A stretch of 64,000 bases of DNA from Peribacillus sp. ACCC06369. Its GTDB lineage: Bacteria > Bacillota > Bacilli > Bacillales > DSM-1321. The position numbers were made by a program, and so were the translations under genes. Shown piece by piece: positions 61,499-64,000 of the stretch (its first letter is position 1; each line of letters starts with the position of its first letter). The notes under the pieces are model-generated. The model worked only from the letters and a program-made list of their open reading frames with translations, was not told where the DNA came from and searched no databases. The stretch lies in assembly GCF_030348945.1 (NCBI RefSeq), contig NZ_JAUCEN010000002.1, positions 1,550,001 through 1,614,000 of the forward strand. The letters are read 5' to 3'.

Positions 61499-61592
61499 GG
61501 GCCTGACACCCTAAAGCAAACAGGATGCGTTACATTTGGAAAGTTGCTTCCTTCCTGCGGCCAAGGTGTCAGGCCTGTTTGTTTTGATTTTT
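61499..61592. other. long inverted-repeat element with nested stems, between rpoZ and coaBC
   Basis: GGCCTGACACC at 61500-61510 is perfectly repeated in inverse at 61565-61575 (GGTGTCAGGCC). Between them lie nested pairs (CAGGA with TCCTG, and GGAA with TTCC). The right arm is followed by a T-rich tract (GTTTGTTTTGATTTTT), so it could end the rpoZ transcript. The length and internal structure are more than a simple terminator needs. It may be a small structured RNA or a dispersed REP-like repeat. The rest of the 263-base gap shows no clear promoter for coaBC. Confidence 0.65.
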
Positions 61593-61737
61593 CAAAAGTA
61601 ACGGAAGAATTGATCTAGCGGGGAAAGAGATGGATTGTTTACGGAAATCCATATATTTATTGCGCATTTCAAATGAAATTTCTTCTGTTATGCTTCATAA
61701 TTGATAAAAATAGAATGTATAGTTAGGGGAAATTTGC

Positions 61738-62946
61738 ATGCTTATCGATAAAAAAGTACTTCTTTGTGTCACCGGCGGGATTGCTGTATATAAGGCTGCT
61801 GCCCTGACAAGTAAATTAACTCAGGAAGGAGCGCATGTTAAAGTGATCATGAGTGAATCGGCACGTAAGTTCGTGACGCCGCTCACTTTTCAAGCACTTT
61901 CGAGAAATGATGTGTACACAGATACATTTGATGAGAAGGATTCTTCAGTCATTGCCCACATCGACTTGGCTGATTGGGCTGACATCATACTTTTGGCTCC
62001 AGCTACAGCGAATGTCATTGGCAAGGTAGCCAATGGCATCGCGGATGATATGATCACGACCACACTTCTGGCAACGGAGGCACCAGTTTGGGTAGCGCCG
62101 GCAATGAACGTCCATATGTACGCCCACCCAGCGGTTCAGAAAAACATGGAGACACTTCGTACGTTCGGATATCAATTCATTGAACCGGGTGAAGGGTATT
62201 TGGCTTGCGGTTATGTAGGGAAGGGACGATTGGAGGAACCGGAAACAATTGTCGAACAGCTCAATCTTTATTTCGGTGAACGGAAATCACAGCCTCAGCC
62301 ACTAAAGGGAAAGAAATATTTGATAACGGCAGGACCGACTCGTGAAGCAATTGATCCGGTGCGTTACGTGACGAATCATTCCAGTGGGAAAATGGGCTAT
62401 GCCCTAGCTGAGCAGGCAATTGAAATGGGCGCTGAGGTGACATTGATTACTGGCCCAGTGAATTTGATGCCACCTTCCAAGGCTAGAGTAATACCTGTGG
62501 AATCGGCAGCAGATATGTACGATGAGGTATTCGATCAGTTCGATACCAGTGACGTCGTAATCATGACGGCTGCGGTGGCGGATTATAAACCGAAGATTTT
62601 TCATGCTCAAAAGATGAAAAAGCAGCCAGGGGAAAATGTGATTGAATTTGAACGGACAAAGGATATCCTTAAGGAACTCGGTGAGAATAAAACCCATCAG
62701 ATCTTGGTGGGATTTGCGGCGGAAACCAACAACGTTGAAGAATACGCAAGAGGGAAATTAGTGAAAAAGAATGCAGATATGATCGTTGCCAATAATGTTA
62801 CCATCGCAGGGGCAGGGTTTGGAACGGATACGAACATCGTGACCATTTACGATAAAGATGGAAGTGCTACCGAACTTCCAAAAATGAGTAAAGCGGATAT
62901 AGCTAAAAGCATCCTGGCAGAAGTATCTCGCATGCAAAAGGAATGA
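61738..62946 (+). CDS. coaBC: bifunctional phosphopantothenoylcysteine decarboxylase/phosphopantothenate--cysteine ligase
   Basis: CoaBC performs two middle steps of coenzyme A synthesis: joining cysteine to 4'-phosphopantothenate (CoaB) and decarboxylating the product (CoaC). The N-terminal flavoprotein CoaC domain (about residues 1-180) has the VTGGIAVYKAAAL FMN loop, the catalytic His in AHIDLADWAD and the PAMNVHMY motif. The C-terminal CoaB domain (about residues 190-400) has TAGPTREAIDPVRYVTNHSSGKMG and KNADMIVANNV. The 402-residue length is normal. priA starts six bases after the stop, in the same frame. Confidence 0.97.
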   Translation: MLIDKKVLLCVTGGIAVYKAAALTSKLTQEGAHVKVIMSESARKFVTPLTFQALSRNDVYTDTFDEKDSSVIAHIDLADWADIILLAPATANVIGKVANGIADDMITTTLLATEAPVWVAPAMNVHMYAHPAVQKNMETLRTFGYQFIEPGEGYLACGYVGKGRLEEPETIVEQLNLYFGERKSQPQPLKGKKYLITAGPTREAIDPVRYVTNHSSGKMGYALAEQAIEMGAEVTLITGPVNLMPPSKARVIPVESAADMYDEVFDQFDTSDVVIMTAAVADYKPKIFHAQKMKKQPGENVIEFERTKDILKELGENKTHQILVGFAAETNNVEEYARGKLVKKNADMIVANNVTIAGAGFGTDTNIVTIYDKDGSATELPKMSKADIAKSILAEVSRMQKE

Positions 62947-62952
62947 TGTCTT

Positions 62953-64000
62953 ATGGATATTGCATCCGTCATCGTGGATGTACCTGCTAAACAAACGGAT
63001 CGAGAATTTGACTATCGCATACCTGAAAAGTGGAACCAAGTCATTAAGCCCGGCATGCGAGTCATCGTGCCATTCGGTCCAAGAATGGTGCAGGGATTCA
63101 TCACCGGTTTAAAAGCTGAAAGCGACTTTGCGAAATTACGCTATATAAAAGAACCAATGGATTTGGAGCCCATCCTTAATGATGAATTGCTTAAGCTTGG
63201 TGACTGGTTGACCAAAGAGGCCATGTGTTTTAAAATTTCAGCGCTTCAGGCCATGCTTCCGGCAGCGATGAAAGCGAAATATGAAAAAGTGATCAATGTC
63301 ATAGAAGATAAAAAGAATCAGCTCCCGCCCTTCATTCAAAATCTTTTCGGAAAGAACGATTCAATATCTTGGAAAGAAGTGATAGAAGGGGAGAATGCCT
63401 CCCTTTTTCAAAAGGAAATACAAAATGGCAATCTAGAGCTCGTGTATAATGTGAAAAACCGTCTTAACAAGAAGACCGTCCGTGTCATTAAATCTTTGCT
63501 TTCCTCTAAGGAACTGACAGAAATGGCGTCGTCCATTTCCAGTCATGCAAAAAAACAGCAGGAACTCCTTCAATACTTTATAGAACATCAAGAGCCCGTT
63601 CCGTTAAAAGAATTGCTTGAATTGATCAATACATCAAGCGGTACGGTCAAAGCCCTAGTGTCAAAAGGGGCCTTGGCGGAAATGGATCAGGAAATATACC
63701 GTGACCCTTATGAGAACCGTGTGTTCGAAAAATCCAATCCCTTTACTTTAACGGATGAACAAGCGGCTGCCTTGAAGCCCATCCATGAGAAAATACATCA
63801 TGATGAACATGATGTTTTCCTTTTATATGGTGTAACCGGCAGCGGGAAGACGGAAGTGTATCTGCAGGCAATTGCCTCTGTCATTGAAAAAGGGAAGGAA
63901 GCCATCATGCTGGTACCTGAAATCTCCTTGACGCCACAAACGGTGAAGAGGTTCAAGGAACGATTCGGGGAGCAGGTTGCTGTCATGCATAGCGGTTTAT
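62953..64000 (+). CDS. priA: primosomal protein N' (replication restart helicase PriA), N-terminal part
   Basis: The frame opens at ATG 62953 (MDIASVIVDVPAKQTDREFDYRIP) and runs off the right edge after about 349 residues, without a stop. PriA reloads the replicative helicase at collapsed forks. The N-terminal 3'-DNA-binding domain (about residues 1-105, with PGMRVIVPFGPRMVQGFI) and a winged-helix region are seen. The start of the helicase domain follows, with the Walker A motif LLYGVTGSGKTEVYL (around residues 292-306) and LVPEISLTPQTVKRF. The second helicase lobe and the zinc-binding cysteines lie beyond the window. AAAAGGA in the end of coaBC is the ribosome-binding site. Confidence 0.96.
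   Translation, partial: MDIASVIVDVPAKQTDREFDYRIPEKWNQVIKPGMRVIVPFGPRMVQGFITGLKAESDFAKLRYIKEPMDLEPILNDELLKLGDWLTKEAMCFKISALQAMLPAAMKAKYEKVINVIEDKKNQLPPFIQNLFGKNDSISWKEVIEGENASLFQKEIQNGNLELVYNVKNRLNKKTVRVIKSLLSSKELTEMASSISSHAKKQQELLQYFIEHQEPVPLKELLELINTSSGTVKALVSKGALAEMDQEIYRDPYENRVFEKSNPFTLTDEQAAALKPIHEKIHHDEHDVFLLYGVTGSGKTEVYLQAIASVIEKGKEAIMLVPEISLTPQTVKRFKERFGEQVAVMHSGL

Noticed and set aside
61499..61592. Signal recognition particle RNA on the minus strand, suggested by GGAAGGAAGC.
   Set aside because: The rest of the conserved SRP helix 8 does not fit, and the Bacillus SRP RNA is about 270 bases and encoded elsewhere. The match is too short.

Overview
The window is a stretch of chromosome from an endospore-forming, low-GC Gram-positive bacterium of the Bacillaceae (order Bacillales). 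The evidence is gene order and protein sequence. From rsmD and coaD, through ylbJ-ylbQ, bshC, mraZ and the division/cell-wall (dcw) cluster, spoIIGA-sigE-sigG, ylmC-ylmH, divIVA, ileS, lspA, the pyr operon, rqcH and yloB-yloC, to remA-gmk-rpoZ-coaBC-priA, it follows the Bacillus subtilis backbone almost gene for gene. The DNPR motif in MurE indicates a meso-diaminopimelate cell wall. The species cannot be fixed from the window alone. A relative of Bacillus sensu lato such as Peribacillus would fit, but that is a guess. I see no mobile element, rRNA, tRNA, CRISPR array or phage gene.

Region by region: (1) 1-12 kb holds coaD, the spore transporter ylbJ/spoVV, patatin-like ylbK, protease ylbL/ddcP, tmcAL, ylbN-rpmF, a crotonase-family enzyme absent at this place in B. 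subtilis, gerR, ylbP, panE, a DUF3397 membrane protein and bshC. (2) 12-30 kb is the dcw cluster: mraZ, rsmH, ftsL, pbpB, spoVD, murE, mraY, murD, spoVE, murB, divIB, ylxW, ylxX, sbp, ftsA, ftsZ. murG, normally between spoVE and murB, is absent. (3) 30-33.4 kb carries the sporulation sigma locus spoIIGA-sigE-sigG. (4) 33.6-37.7 kb is the ylm/sepF/divIVA division group. (5) 37.7-42.5 kb has a T-box-controlled ileS, then lspA and an RluD-type pseudouridine synthase. (6) 42.5-54.5 kb is a complete pyrimidine operon, pyrR-pyrP-pyrB-pyrC-carA-carB-pyrK-pyrD-pyrF-pyrE, with three PyrR attenuators. (7) 54.5-64 kb holds rqcH, a calcium ATPase, yloC, remA, gmk, rpoZ, coaBC and the first part of priA.

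The genes fall into working groups: precursor synthesis (murE, mraY, murD, murB), septal synthesis and divisome (ftsL, pbpB, divIB, ftsA, ftsZ, sepF, divIVA), and sporulation versions of the same machinery (spoVD with spoVE). The mother-cell and forespore sigma factors follow, then UMP synthesis from bicarbonate to OMP decarboxylation. Regulation visible in the DNA includes three 10-bp-spaced GTGG repeats before mraZ and a spoIIG promoter with the unusual 22-bp spacer. There is also a forespore-type promoter before sigG, an isoleucine T-box, and PyrR-binding loops with terminators.

I found no convincing wholly new system. The points most worth a second look are a long stem-loop element between rpoZ and coaBC, the missing murG, a crotonase whose active-site region resembles ethylmalonyl-CoA decarboxylase, a strong hairpin without a U-tract before ylmH, and the inverted repeat in the spoIIG promoter region. 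Gene starts were often moved inward from the longest open frame, using Shine-Dalgarno position and remembered family N-termini. No database search was possible.
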